A stretch of 64,000 bases of DNA from Nocardioides aromaticivorans (GTDB lineage Bacteria; Actinomycetota; Actinomycetes; Propionibacteriales; Nocardioidaceae). The notes beneath the pieces are model-generated. The model did not search any database and was not told the DNA's origin. It saw only the letters and a list, made by a program, of their open reading frames with translations. Made by a program: the position numbers and the translations under genes. Each line of letters opens with the position of its first letter. Position 1 is the first letter of the stretch. Positions 22,538 to 31,756 of the stretch are shown here, one piece after another. Where the stretch lies: positions 2,108,001 through 2,172,000 of the forward strand of contig NZ_JACBZM010000001.1 of assembly GCF_013408525.1 (NCBI RefSeq). Direction: 5' to 3'.

Positions 22538-24210
22538 GCACCAGCGGCACCAACGGACACCAGCCCGGAACCAACGGCCGCGACCCGCTGCGCGCCGATG
22601 AGTGGCTCGAGGCGCGTCACGCTGCGACCAGCGACCGCACCTCACCGTTCGCCCGCCGCCGCAGCACCCAGCCGCCTCCGCCGCCGCCCGCGGAGGACCA
22701 CGACCCGACCTCGCTGCCAATCTTCGCCTCCGCCTGGACCAGCGAGGAGCAGCTGCCGGGGCGGGCTCGCTCCGAGTTCAGCCTGCGCCCTCTCGTCGCG
22801 CCCGCACCGGAGGAGCCCCACGACCACCGCGGCGCGGCCGGCGAGGTCGAGCTGGACTGGGAGCTGATCGCGCAGTACCGCGCCGAGATCTCCTCGCGCC
22901 TGACCGCCCGGCTCGACAAGGAAGGCGGCCGCGTCACCGAGGAGGACCGCGAGCAGATGGGCCTCGACGTGATCGAGGAGCTCATCAAGTCCGAGGCCGA
23001 GACGCTCGTCTCCACCGGCCGCCCGGCGTGGACCAAGGACCAGGAGAGGGCACTCAAGACCGCCCTCAAGGCCGCGCTGTTCGGCCTGGGGCGGCTGCAG
23101 CCGCTGGTCGAGCGCACGGACGTGGAGAACATCATCGTCATCGCCCGCGGCCCGGTGGTCTCGGTGTGGCTCGAGCTGGTCGACGGCACCCTGGTCGAGG
23201 CCGACCCCATCGCCGACTCCGAGGACGAGCTGCGCGAGTTCCTCGCCGACCTCGGCTCTCGGCAGAACCGGCCCTTCACCGAGGCCCGTCCGCACCTGGA
23301 CCTTCGGCTGCCCGGGGGAGCGCGGCTCGCGGCCGGCTCCTGGGTGATGGCCTACACCTCGGTGGTGATCCGACGTCACGGCATGCGCGAGGTGTCGATG
23401 GACGAGATGGTCTACGACCGCAAGGCCTGCGGCGCTGTCCTGGCCGACTTCCTCGCCGCCTGCGTGCGAGCCGGCAAGAGCATCGTCGTCTCGGGCGTCC
23501 AGGGCTCCGGCAAGACCACCTGGGTCCGCGCCCTGTGCTCGTGCATCCCGCCGTGGGAGATGATCGGCACCTTCGAGACCGAGTTCGAGCTGCACCTGCA
23601 CGAGCTGGTTGACCGGCACAAGATCGTCCACGCCTGGGAGCACCGCCCCGGCTCCGGTGAGGTCGGGCTCGACGGCCGCCAGGCCGGTGAGTTCAGCCTC
23701 GAGGAGGCCATCCACCACTCCTTCCGGTTCAACCTCGCTCGCCAGATCGTCGGCGAGGTCCGCGGCCCGGAGGTGTGGAACATGCTCAAGGCGATGGAGT
23801 CCGGCCCGGGTTCGATCAGCACCACCCACGCCCGCAGCGCTGAGCACACCATCGAGAAGCTCGTCTCCTGCGCGATGGAGAAGGGCCCGCAGGTCACCCG
23901 CGAGTTGGCGATCAGCAAGCTGGCCGCCGCGATCGACATCGTGATGTACCTGCGCTCGGAGGTCGTCCCCAACGACGACGGCACCTTCCGCAAGCAGCGC
24001 TGGGTCGAGGAGGTCCTGGTCGTCCAGCCCAGCATCGACGCGGCCCGCGGGTACGCGACCACCCCGATCTTCGCCCCCAACAAGCTCGGCCATGCCGTGG
24101 CCACCGGAAAGCTCGACAACTTCCTCGCCCAGGAGCTGGTCCGCCACGGGTTCGACCTCGAGGCGTACACGGCCGAGTCCCAGGCCAACCCGGGGGTGGC
24201 CACGTCATGA
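22534..24210 (+). CDS. tadA: TadA/CpaF-family type II/IV secretion ATPase
   Basis: The 558-residue ATPase powers pilus assembly. After a disordered Pro-rich N-terminus of about 110 residues comes an all-alpha and then the RecA-like domain. Motifs are VSGVQGSGKTTWVRAL (Walker A, about residue 322), FETEFELHLHEL (Asp box), QIVGEVRGPEVWNML (Walker B) and ISTTHARSAEHTIEKLV (His box). The RLAAGSWVMAYTSVVIRR segment is typical of CpaF/TadA. It is translationally coupled to both neighbours. The disordered extension is longer than in canonical TadA. Confidence 0.93.
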   Translation: MSTSGTNGHQPGTNGRDPLRADEWLEARHAATSDRTSPFARRRSTQPPPPPPAEDHDPTSLPIFASAWTSEEQLPGRARSEFSLRPLVAPAPEEPHDHRGAAGEVELDWELIAQYRAEISSRLTARLDKEGGRVTEEDREQMGLDVIEELIKSEAETLVSTGRPAWTKDQERALKTALKAALFGLGRLQPLVERTDVENIIVIARGPVVSVWLELVDGTLVEADPIADSEDELREFLADLGSRQNRPFTEARPHLDLRLPGGARLAAGSWVMAYTSVVIRRHGMREVSMDEMVYDRKACGAVLADFLAACVRAGKSIVVSGVQGSGKTTWVRALCSCIPPWEMIGTFETEFELHLHELVDRHKIVHAWEHRPGSGEVGLDGRQAGEFSLEEAIHHSFRFNLARQIVGEVRGPEVWNMLKAMESGPGSISTTHARSAEHTIEKLVSCAMEKGPQVTRELAISKLAAAIDIVMYLRSEVVPNDDGTFRKQRWVEEVLVVQPSIDAARGYATTPIFAPNKLGHAVATGKLDNFLAQELVRHGFDLEAYTAESQANPGVATS

Positions 24211-25148
24211 GCACCGCATCGTCGGCGTTCCTGCCCGCCGTCTTCGGCGCCTGCATCGTCATCGGCCTGATCGGCATGGCCTATGCGCTGATCCCGGCGC
24301 CGCCCAAACCGCCGCGGCCTACTCGGACCGTCACCCCGTTCGGCCGGCTGGGCAGCCGGTTCGGCCGGCTCGACCGCCGTACTCGGCTGCTGGTGATCGG
24401 CGGCGCCGTGACCGGTCTCCTGGTGGCGCTGGTGACCGGCTGGGTGATCGCGATCGTGCTCGTGCCGGCCGCGATCATCGGTATCCCGATGCTGCTGACG
24501 CCCCCGCCGGCGGCCGCGAGCATCGAGAAGCTCGAGGCGCTCGAGGAGTGGACCCGTTCCCTGTCGGGCAAGCTGACCGCCGGCCAGTCCCTGCGCTCTG
24601 CGCTCATCAGGTCGCTGCAGTCGACGCCGGAACCGATCGAGCGCGAGGTCGGGCTGATGGTCTCCCGGCTGTGGAACAACACCTCCTCCACCGAGGACGT
24701 GCTGCGCGCCTTCGCCGAGGACCTCAGCGACTCCACCGGCGACGTCGTGGCCAGCCAGCTGGTCCTCGCCGCCAGCGGCCGCGGTCAGGCCGGTCTGTCG
24801 AAGGCCCTGGACGCCCTCGCCGAGACCGTCGCGGCCGACGTGCGCGCACGTCGCCAGATCGCCGCCGACCAGGCCAAGCCCCGCACCACTGCACGCACCG
24901 TCACCGTGATCACCCTCGTTGTGCTGGGCATCCTGGCCTTCACCGGCGACTACATCGAGCCATACGGCACCCCGCTGGGGCAGGTCGTGCTCGCGGTCCT
25001 GCTGGCGGCCTACGTGGCGACGCTGCTGTGGATGCGCCGGATGGCCGTCGCCAAGCCGCTCCCGCGATTGCTCGACCTCGACGCCCGCACCGCGCGCCGC
25101 GCCGCCCAGCGCACAGCATCGGGCGCGAAGGAAGGAGCGCTCGCATGA
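24207..25148 (+). CDS. tadB: TadB-like inner-membrane platform protein
   Basis: The 313-residue protein has three to four membrane segments: near residues 5-28, 62-96 (split by a glycine), 232-252 and 258-278. Between them is a cytoplasmic type II secretion F domain with EALEEWTRSLSGKLTAGQSL and LVLAASGRGQAGLSKALDAL. TadB pairs with TadC as platform for the pilus ATPase. Start ATG overlaps the tadA stop (ATGA), and the end overlaps tadC likewise. Confidence 0.9.
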   Translation: MSTASSAFLPAVFGACIVIGLIGMAYALIPAPPKPPRPTRTVTPFGRLGSRFGRLDRRTRLLVIGGAVTGLLVALVTGWVIAIVLVPAAIIGIPMLLTPPPAAASIEKLEALEEWTRSLSGKLTAGQSLRSALIRSLQSTPEPIEREVGLMVSRLWNNTSSTEDVLRAFAEDLSDSTGDVVASQLVLAASGRGQAGLSKALDALAETVAADVRARRQIAADQAKPRTTARTVTVITLVVLGILAFTGDYIEPYGTPLGQVVLAVLLAAYVATLLWMRRMAVAKPLPRLLDLDARTARRAAQRTASGAKEGALA

Positions 25149-26056
25149 CCGGCCTGCAGCTCGCGCTCGCCAGCGGCACCCTCCTCGGGCTGGCCCTCGC
25201 CCTGCTCGTGTGGCGTCTCGCTCCGTCGGACCCTGACCTGGTCGACGCGCTGGACCGTCTCTCGCCCGACCACGCCGTGCCGCGCCGCTTCGCCGGCCTC
25301 GACGACGCCGGCGCCGACGCCGGATCGGCCGTCGACCGGATCGGCCTGTGGGCGATGAAGAACCTGCCCGGGGGAGCCTGGGCGCACACGCCGCGCAAGG
25401 ACCTGGCCATCCTGCAGATCAGCGAGGCCCGGTTCTACGGCGAGAAGGTCGTCTGGGCGATGCTCGGCCTGATCATGCCGCCGCTGCTGGCCGGGTTCTT
25501 CACGATGATCGGGCTCACGCTGCCGTTCGCGATCCCCACGCTCGGCTCGCTGGCCCTGGCCGTCCTGTTCTGGTTCATGCCCAACTACAACGCCACCGAC
25601 GAGGCCAAGAAGGCGCGCATCGAGTTCAACCGCGCCCTCGGCGCCTACATCGACATGGTCGCCACCGGCATCCGCGACGGCTCTAGCGGCCAGCAGGCGC
25701 TGCGCTCGGCCGCCGAGGTCGGCGACACGTGGGTGTTCAAGCGGATCGAGAGCGAGCTGCGCCGCGCCCGCTACATGACGCGAGCACCGTGGGACTCCCT
25801 GCACGGCCTGGCGGAAGAGCTCGGCGTCCCCGAGCTCGACGACCTCGCCGACATCATGCAGCAGTCCGGCCAGGACGGAGCGCAGATCTACAACAACCTC
25901 CGCGCCCGGGCCGCGGCCCTCCGCTCGGCGATGCTCAGCGCCGAGCTCGGCAAGGCCAACGCGGCCTCCGAGCGCATGTACATCCCCGCCAGCCTGCTCG
26001 GCATCGTCTTCATGGCGATCCTCGTCACCCCCTCGATGCTCCGATTCGCCACCTGA
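25145..26056 (+). CDS. tadC: TadC-like inner-membrane platform protein
   Basis: The 303-residue protein has an N-terminal helix, a central pair of helices (about 100-145) and a C-terminal helix (PASLLGIVFMAILVTPSML), around a GSPII_F domain with ALGAYIDMVATGIRDGSSGQ, ELGVPELDDLADIMQQSGQD and the closing LGKANAASERMYIP. It completes the TadBC platform. The next gene follows after a 79-base gap that could hold an internal promoter or a processing site to raise pilin synthesis. Confidence 0.9.
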   Translation: MTGLQLALASGTLLGLALALLVWRLAPSDPDLVDALDRLSPDHAVPRRFAGLDDAGADAGSAVDRIGLWAMKNLPGGAWAHTPRKDLAILQISEARFYGEKVVWAMLGLIMPPLLAGFFTMIGLTLPFAIPTLGSLALAVLFWFMPNYNATDEAKKARIEFNRALGAYIDMVATGIRDGSSGQQALRSAAEVGDTWVFKRIESELRRARYMTRAPWDSLHGLAEELGVPELDDLADIMQQSGQDGAQIYNNLRARAAALRSAMLSAELGKANAASERMYIPASLLGIVFMAILVTPSMLRFAT

Positions 26057-26135
26057 CGCCCCTAACACCCGACCCCACCCACCGGCACGGGTCGCCCAAG
26101 ACCGCAAACCGAACAACCAAGGAAGGAACAACCCG

Positions 26136-26339
26136 ATGTTGAAGCTCTTCATCGCCCTCCAGCTCGCGGTGCTCACCGTGCGCGATGCCCTCGAGGACCG
26201 GGCCAGGATCCTGCGCGACGAGCGCGGCTCCGTCACGATTCAGGAGGTGCTCTGGGCAGTGGCGGCCATCGCCATCGTCGGCATCGTCGTCGCCGCCATC
26301 AGGGCCTTCGTGACCAGCGAGTCCGGCAAGATCAAGTAG
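26136..26339 (+). CDS. Flp/Fap-type pilin (putative major pilin)
   Basis: The 67-residue protein has a basic leader ending RDERG, then SVTIQEVLWAVAAIAIVGIV, a hydrophobic helix that would be cleaved after the glycine by a prepilin peptidase. Size and layout match Flp pilins. The usual Glu at mature position 5 is Gln here, with Glu at 6. The start is ATG at 26136 after AAGGAAGGAAC. No prepilin peptidase gene (tadV) is visible in the window, so a host enzyme or a gene beyond the edge must serve. Confidence 0.82.
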   Translation: MLKLFIALQLAVLTVRDALEDRARILRDERGSVTIQEVLWAVAAIAIVGIVVAAIRAFVTSESGKIK

Positions 26340-26356
26340 GCCGGAGCCAGTTCGTC

Positions 26357-26752
26357 ATGTCCGCCACCTCTCAGCGCCGTCGCCGGGACGAGCGCGGGTC
26401 AGTGACCATCCAGATGGTCTTCTTGATGCCCGCCCTCTTCCTGCTGATGTTCCTCGGCCTCCAGGGCGCGCTGTACTACCACGCGAAGCAGGTAGCGCTC
26501 GCGGCCGCGCAGGAGGGCGCCCGCGAGGCGGGCAGCGAGACCGGCACCCGAGAGTCCGGTCTGGCAACGGCGAACACCTTCCTCAACCACGCCGGCGGCT
26601 CCGACGTGATGACGTCGACCAGCGTCTCGGGGTCACGCACCACGACCACCGCCACCATCACGGTCACGGGCAAGTCCCTGAGCGTGATTCCCGGGTGGCA
26701 CGTCACCGTCTCCCAGAGCGCCAGCGTGCCGGTCGAGAGGCTCACCGAATGA
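26357..26752 (+). CDS. TadE-like pseudopilin
   Basis: The 131-residue protein has the leader RRRRDERG and the helix SVTIQMVFLMPALFLLMFLG, followed by AKQVALAAAQEGAREA and a beta-rich C-terminus. This is the TadE pattern: type IV-pilin-like N-terminus with a small extracellular domain. TadE/TadF are minor pilins needed for pilus assembly. It overlaps the next gene by four bases. Confidence 0.85.
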   Translation: MSATSQRRRRDERGSVTIQMVFLMPALFLLMFLGLQGALYYHAKQVALAAAQEGAREAGSETGTRESGLATANTFLNHAGGSDVMTSTSVSGSRTTTTATITVTGKSLSVIPGWHVTVSQSASVPVERLTE

Positions 26753-27198
26753 CCAGGTGGACCAGCTGGCGGCGCAGGCGCCGGGACGAGCGAGGATCGG
26801 TGGCGATCGAGGCCGCGATCGGCGTCCCGGCCTTCGGCCTGTTCATCGCGATGATCATCCTCGGCGGCCGCGTGGAGATCGCCAAGCAGTCGGTGGAGGC
26901 AGCCGCCTACGAAGCAGCTCGCGCCGCCTCGATCGAGCGGACCCAGAGCGAGGCGATCAGCTCCGGCAAGTCCGCGGCCACCAGCAGCCTGCACGACCAG
27001 GGCCTGCAGTGCGCCACCACCAACGTCACGGTCAACGCCGCCGCGTTCAACGCGCCACTGGGCACCACCGCTCAAGTGACCGCCACGGTGACCTGCAAGG
27101 TCGACGTCGCCGACCTTGCCATCCCCGGCCTGCCGGGGACCAGGACGATCACCGCGACCGCCAGCAGCCCCGTCGACGCCTACCGGGAGCGCCGATGA
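26749..27198 (+). CDS. TadE/TadF-like pseudopilin
   Basis: The 149-residue protein has the leader WRRRRRDERG and the helix SVAIEAAIGVPAFGLFIAMI, then VEAAAYEAARAASIERT and a Ser/Thr/Ala-rich outer domain with a pair of cysteines (CATT and CKVD) that could form a disulfide. Of the four DERGS proteins here it alone keeps Glu at mature position 5. It is coupled to genes on both sides. Confidence 0.84.
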   Translation: MTRWTSWRRRRRDERGSVAIEAAIGVPAFGLFIAMIILGGRVEIAKQSVEAAAYEAARAASIERTQSEAISSGKSAATSSLHDQGLQCATTNVTVNAAAFNAPLGTTAQVTATVTCKVDVADLAIPGLPGTRTITATASSPVDAYRERR

Positions 27199-27644
27199 TC
27201 AGCCAGCTGCGCCGCCTCCTGGCGGGCCGGACCCGCGACGAGCGGGGCTCCATCAGCGTGTGGTTCGCCACCGCCTCGTTCGCGATGATCATCCTCGTCG
27301 GGATGGCCGTCGACCTCGGCGGCAAGGTCCACACCCAGCAACAGGCCCGCAGCGCCGCCGCCCAGGCCGCCCGCACCGGCGCCCAGGAGGTCCAGGGCTC
27401 GACCGCCGTGCGCGGCGAGGACCTCCGCGTCGACATCAACGCCGCCAAGGCGGCCGCGATGGACTACCTCCACGCCGCCGGCGTGGAAGGCAACGCGCGC
27501 GTCGTCGACGGCGACACCCTGATCGTCACCACCACCGACACCTACACCAGCAAGTTCCTCGGGATCATCGGCCTGGACACCATGCAGGTCACCGGGGAGG
27601 CGTCCGCGCGGCTCATCCGCGCCGAAGGAGGCATCGAAAGATGA
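27195..27644 (+). CDS. TadG-like pilus assembly protein
   Basis: The 149-residue protein has the leader TRDERG followed by SISVWFATASFAMIILVGMA, then VDLGGKVHTQQQARSAAAQA, the usual TadG/Rv3654c-like pattern in which a pilin-like helix is followed by a conserved GG and Gln/Ala-rich helix. It is much shorter than proteobacterial TadG because it lacks a von Willebrand domain. ATG at 27195 overlaps the preceding stop; the end overlaps the LysM gene. Confidence 0.8.
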   Translation: MISQLRRLLAGRTRDERGSISVWFATASFAMIILVGMAVDLGGKVHTQQQARSAAAQAARTGAQEVQGSTAVRGEDLRVDINAAKAAAMDYLHAAGVEGNARVVDGDTLIVTTTDTYTSKFLGIIGLDTMQVTGEASARLIRAEGGIER

Positions 27645-30600
27645 CCACGCCCACCCACCCCACTCTGGGCCAGCGGCTCACCGGCCTCGCGGCCTCGGTC
27701 GCCGTGCTCGGCATCCTCGTCGGGCTCCCTGCCCTGTTCCTCGCCATCGGGGCCAGCCCGATCCCCGACCAGGCCCCGACCCTGGACAGCATCAAGAACG
27801 CGCTCCTGGCGCCCGACGACGGCACCCTCGTCCTCGGCCTGTTCAAGGTGATCGGCTGGGCCGCGTGGGCCTTCATGGCGCTCAGCCTCGTCGTCGAGAC
27901 CATCGCACGGCTCCGCAACATCCAGGCGCCCCAGCTGCCCGGCCTCCGGCTCCCGCAGGCCGGCGCCCGCAACCTGATCGGGCTCGCGGCCCTGCTGTTC
28001 ATCGCCGCACCCATCGCGACGCAGGCAGCCACCGCCGCTCCAGCCAACGCTGCCGCCCCGGCCGCGGTGGGCCACGTCCACGCCGCCGCCGTCGACCAGG
28101 CCCCCGTGCAGCAGGACGTCAAGGTCGAGACGAAGCAGGAGCGCCAGGCGCCCAAGACCGTCAACCACGCCGTGAAGCCGGGGGAGAGCCTCTGGTCGAT
28201 CGCCGAGGACCACTTCGGCGACGGAGCCAGGTACAAGGAGATCGCCGAGCTCAACCGCGACCTGCTCGGCACGCAGCCGAACTTCCTCGAACCCGGCTGG
28301 GTGCTCAAGCTCCCCGCGCACCAGGTCAAGGACGCCCCCGCACACCAGTACGGCGTCCAGGCCGGCGACACCCTCAGCGAGATCGCACAGGAGCAGCTCG
28401 GCGACGCCGATCGGTGGCCGGAGATCTACCAGGCGTCGGCCGGCGTCGCCCAGCCCGGCGGAGTGCAGCTGACCGACCCCGACGTCATCGACGTCGGCTG
28501 GACCCTCAACATCCCCGGCGCCGACAACCAGCAGCAGCCACGTGAGGTCGAGCCCGAGAACCCCGCCAGCCCCGAGGACCATCAGCCCCTCGACCCGCCG
28601 GCCGAGGAGAAGCCGCCGGTCGTCCAGGAGCCCGACGTGCCGGAGGTGCCCGAGACTGCGGCACCCGAGACCGAGGCACCCGAGGTCGCACCGCCCCAGG
28701 CCGAAGAGCCGGCGGCCGCCACCGAGGTCGACCAGCTCGACGACAGCGACGACTCGATCCTCGAGGCACCCTGGGTCCTCGCCGGTCTCACCGGCGGGGG
28801 CGTGCTGCTGTCCGGGGCCCTGCTGATGGCCCTGCGCTCACGCCGTCGCACCGCGTTCCGCAACCGGCCGCCCGGCCGCGCGATCGCCGCCCCGTCGCCG
28901 GAACTCGCGCCGGTGGAGATGACCCTGAACGCCACCGGCGCCGCCGCGGCCGCCACCGTGGAGTTCGCCGACGAGGCGCTGCGTCGCCTCGCGGCCGCCG
29001 TCGGCGCCCAGGGCACCACGATGCCGCCGCTCGCGACCGTGGAGCTCGGGCACGGCAAGCTGACCCTGCACCTCACCGCGCCGGCCACCATCCCCGCGCC
29101 CTGGGTAGGCAGCCCCGACCAGACCCACTGGCACGTCACCACGGACACAGACCTCGACCAACTCGGTCCCGACACCGACAACGTCGAGCCGCCCTACCCG
29201 CTGCTGGCCACCATCGGGGTGAGCGACACCGGCGAGACGTGGCTGCTGAACTGCGAGGAGCTGTCCACCCTCAGTATCAGCGGAGACCCCACCTACGGCC
29301 GCGACTTCGCCCGCCACCTCGCCGCCCAGCTGGCGGTCAACCCGTGGTCGCGGCGGGTGCAGGTCGACTGCATCGGCGTGGCCGAGGAGACCGTCGCCAT
29401 CGACGAGCGGATCAGCTTCTACCCGACCGGAGCAGCCGGGTCGCCGGCAACCGCGGAGATCCTCGCGGCCGCGGTCACCACCGTCGACCGGGCCAAGCGC
29501 CACGACACCGACGTGTCCACGGCCCGCACCGGCAGCGTCGACGACGACACCTGGCCCGCCCGGATGCTCCTCGTCGACGCCGCCGCCGGAGATCCCGAGG
29601 GCCTCGAGCAGCTGCTGCAGCTGGTCAACGACCACGTCGGACAGTCGGCAACCTCCATCGTCGTCGCCGGCGAACGCCCCAACACCCCGGGCGCGGTGCT
29701 GCACATGACCAACACCGGCCGCGTCGTCCTCGAGCACGCCGGCCTCAACCTCATCGCCGTCGGCCTCACCAGCGACGAGGCCCGCGGCTGCGCCCTGGTC
29801 TACGCCCAGAGCGAGACCCCGGAGTACGTCGACACCCCGGTGGACGAGACCGCCACCGACGGATGGGAGGCCTACACCGACACCTCCGGCGCCCTCCGCC
29901 GCGAGTACACCCTGCCGCGCAACACCCCCGAGGACGCCGTCGACGAACCGATGTCCTCCCTCCTCGAGGGTCAGGACAAGGAGTACATCCGCGAGAGCGC
30001 GATCGTGCAGGAGGACCTCGAGGCGCTCGCGCCCAAGGTGCCGGCTCACGTCCGCGCCGAGGTCGAGGAGAAGGACCCCGACCTGGACCAGGACATCGCC
30101 GACTGGTTCTCACCCACATGCGACCGGCCCCGACTCACCCTGCTCGGACCGGTCGCAGCACGCGCCCACGGCAAGGCCCTGGCCAAGCGCAAGCCGTACT
30201 TCACCGAGCTGCTGGCGTTCCTCGCCCTGCATCGCAAGCACGGCGCTACCCGCGAGCAGATCCGCGAGGCGTTCTCGATCTCCGACGGCAAGGTGCGCGA
30301 CTACACCAACATCGTCCGCGACTGGCTCGGCACCAACCCCCGCACCGGCGAGGACCACCTTCCCTACGCCGACAAGGCACCGGCCGCGAAGGTCAACGGC
30401 GTCAACGTCTACCAGGTCGACGACGGCCTGCTCGTCGACCTGGACCTGTTTGTCCGGCTCCGCAAGCGCGGCCAGGCCCGAGGGGGCGCCGAAGGCGTCG
30501 CGGACCTGTGCACTGCGCTCGAGCTGGTCGGGGAGGCCCAGCCGTTCAGCCAGCTGCGCGAGGAGGGATGGTCCTGGCTGGCCAACGAGCCCGACCGCGT

Positions 30601-30901
30601 CGACCTCATGGCCGCCGGTTGGATCGCCGACGTCGCGCTCATCGTCGTCACCGAGGCACTCGCGGCCGGCGACCTGGTCAAGGCTCGCTCCGCGGCCTAC
30701 GTGGCCAACCGGGCCGACCCCGACGGCGAGAGCACCCGTCTGTGCCTGGCGCACGTCATGAAGGCCGAGGGCGACCAGCTCGAGGCCGACCGGATCCTGC
30801 GCGAGGAGATCTGCAACCGGTCCGACGACGGCGACGCCCCCATGGAACTGTCGGAACGCACGAAGACCATCATCCGTACGCACGGCTGGCTCGCGAGCTG
30901 A
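27641..30901 (+). CDS. Membrane protein with two LysM domains and a C-terminal BTAD-like activator domain
   Basis: The 1,086-residue protein starts with membrane helices near residues 14-36 and 68-90 and a third near 110-128. Two LysM peptidoglycan-binding repeats follow: HAVKPGESLWSIAEDHFGDG (about 176-225) and YGVQAGDTLSEIAQEQLGDA (about 237-287). A Pro/Glu-rich linker and another helix (WVLAGLTGGGVLLSGALLMA, about 377-397) lead to a large cytoplasmic region. Its last 250 residues hold a winged-helix-like part (PRLTLLGPVAARAHG to DYTNIVRDWLG) and a TPR-like helical domain, as in bacterial transcriptional activator (BTAD/SARP) proteins. It may couple wall contact to control of the pilus operon; that is inference. 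ATG at 27641 overlaps the TadG-like stop. Confidence 0.8.
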   Translation: MTTPTHPTLGQRLTGLAASVAVLGILVGLPALFLAIGASPIPDQAPTLDSIKNALLAPDDGTLVLGLFKVIGWAAWAFMALSLVVETIARLRNIQAPQLPGLRLPQAGARNLIGLAALLFIAAPIATQAATAAPANAAAPAAVGHVHAAAVDQAPVQQDVKVETKQERQAPKTVNHAVKPGESLWSIAEDHFGDGARYKEIAELNRDLLGTQPNFLEPGWVLKLPAHQVKDAPAHQYGVQAGDTLSEIAQEQLGDADRWPEIYQASAGVAQPGGVQLTDPDVIDVGWTLNIPGADNQQQPREVEPENPASPEDHQPLDPPAEEKPPVVQEPDVPEVPETAAPETEAPEVAPPQAEEPAAATEVDQLDDSDDSILEAPWVLAGLTGGGVLLSGALLMALRSRRRTAFRNRPPGRAIAAPSPELAPVEMTLNATGAAAAATVEFADEALRRLAAAVGAQGTTMPPLATVELGHGKLTLHLTAPATIPAPWVGSPDQTHWHVTTDTDLDQLGPDTDNVEPPYPLLATIGVSDTGETWLLNCEELSTLSISGDPTYGRDFARHLAAQLAVNPWSRRVQVDCIGVAEETVAIDERISFYPTGAAGSPATAEILAAAVTTVDRAKRHDTDVSTARTGSVDDDTWPARMLLVDAAAGDPEGLEQLLQLVNDHVGQSATSIVVAGERPNTPGAVLHMTNTGRVVLEHAGLNLIAVGLTSDEARGCALVYAQSETPEYVDTPVDETATDGWEAYTDTSGALRREYTLPRNTPEDAVDEPMSSLLEGQDKEYIRESAIVQEDLEALAPKVPAHVRAEVEEKDPDLDQDIADWFSPTCDRPRLTLLGPVAARAHGKALAKRKPYFTELLAFLALHRKHGATREQIREAFSISDGKVRDYTNIVRDWLGTNPRTGEDHLPYADKAPAAKVNGVNVYQVDDGLLVDLDLFVRLRKRGQARGGAEGVADLCTALELVGEAQPFSQLREEGWSWLANEPDRVDLMAAGWIADVALIVVTEALAAGDLVKARSAAYVANRADPDGESTRLCLAHVMKAEGDQLEADRILREEICNRSDDGDAPMELSERTKTIIRTHGWLAS

Positions 30902-30923
30902 CTCGGAAGGGAGCCCCCAGCAC

Positions 30924-31196
30924 ATGACAACGTTCGACCAGGAGCTCACCGGCCGCTACGTCGCGGCCGGCGGAGCCCGTCCCGACCCGGACGCCCGACG
31001 TATCGCTCGGGCGGTGTCCGTGCGCGACACCATCCGCACCCTCTACAACGCCGACAAGAAGTTCGGCATCGACCCGGCCGACAACGGCTCGCTCGCGGAG
31101 CTCGTCGACGCCGCCGAAGAGCACCTCGAGCACATCGCCAATGACGTCAGCAGATCCGTCACCACGCTGGCCCACACAGGAGGAGACACCGCATGA
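30924..31196 (+). CDS. Hypothetical small soluble protein
   Basis: This 90-residue acidic, helical protein has no signal peptide or membrane segment and no motif I recognise. It starts MTTFDQELTGRYVAAGG and has a central RTLYNADKKFGIDPADNGS. The ATG is preceded by GGAAGGGAG, and its stop overlaps the lipoprotein gene by four bases, which supports it being translated as part of the Tad operon. Confidence 0.7.
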   Translation: MTTFDQELTGRYVAAGGARPDPDARRIARAVSVRDTIRTLYNADKKFGIDPADNGSLAELVDAAEEHLEHIANDVSRSVTTLAHTGGDTA

Positions 31197-31756
31197 GGAA
31201 GCACCACTCCGCACTCGGGGGAGTGGCCCTCGCGCTCGCCCTGGCCCTCACCGGCTGCGGCGGCGGCGACCCCGACCCCGAGGTCAAGGAGACCCCCACC
31301 CAGTCGCCCTCACCGACACCCACTAGCGCGCCGACCCGGAAGACCCCCGAGGAGAAGGCCGCGGCCCAGCTGGAGGCCTACCTCGAGGTGAGAGACATCG
31401 CCTACCGAAAGCGGACGATCGACTTCAAGACTCTGAACCCGGTCGCGACCGGCGATGAGTTCCTGCAGCTGCAGCATGCGGTGGCGAGCATGACCCTGAA
31501 AAAGGTCACGGTCGAGGGCGAGTACACGCACACGCTCGACGAACCGCGGAACCGTGGGAAGGAGATGCTGATCATCGACTGCGAGGACCGCACGGGCGTG
31601 ACGTGGAAGAACGACGGCGCGGTTCGGCAGCCCGACTTCACGGATCCGAATGGGAAGCCGCTTCGCAACCCGGCACCGGTCGAGTACACGCTGGTCAAGG
31701 ACAAGGGCGTGTGGAAGGTCTCCGACTCAGACCTGCTCTGGGATCAGCCATGCTGA
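31193..31756 (+). CDS. Putative lipoprotein
   Basis: The 187-residue protein has a lipoprotein signal peptide: RKHHSALGGVALALALALTG, then the lipobox LTGC with Cys near residue 20. A Pro/Thr/Ser linker and a small domain of about 120 residues (YLEVRDIAYRKRTIDFKTLN to VWKVSDSDLLW) follow. The domain looks like an NTF2/SnoaL-type fold often found in actinobacterial lipoproteins of transfer loci, but this is not certain. It overlaps the next gene, so it belongs to the operon. Confidence 0.78.
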   Translation: MRKHHSALGGVALALALALTGCGGGDPDPEVKETPTQSPSPTPTSAPTRKTPEEKAAAQLEAYLEVRDIAYRKRTIDFKTLNPVATGDEFLQLQHAVASMTLKKVTVEGEYTHTLDEPRNRGKEMLIIDCEDRTGVTWKNDGAVRQPDFTDPNGKPLRNPAPVEYTLVKDKGVWKVSDSDLLWDQPC

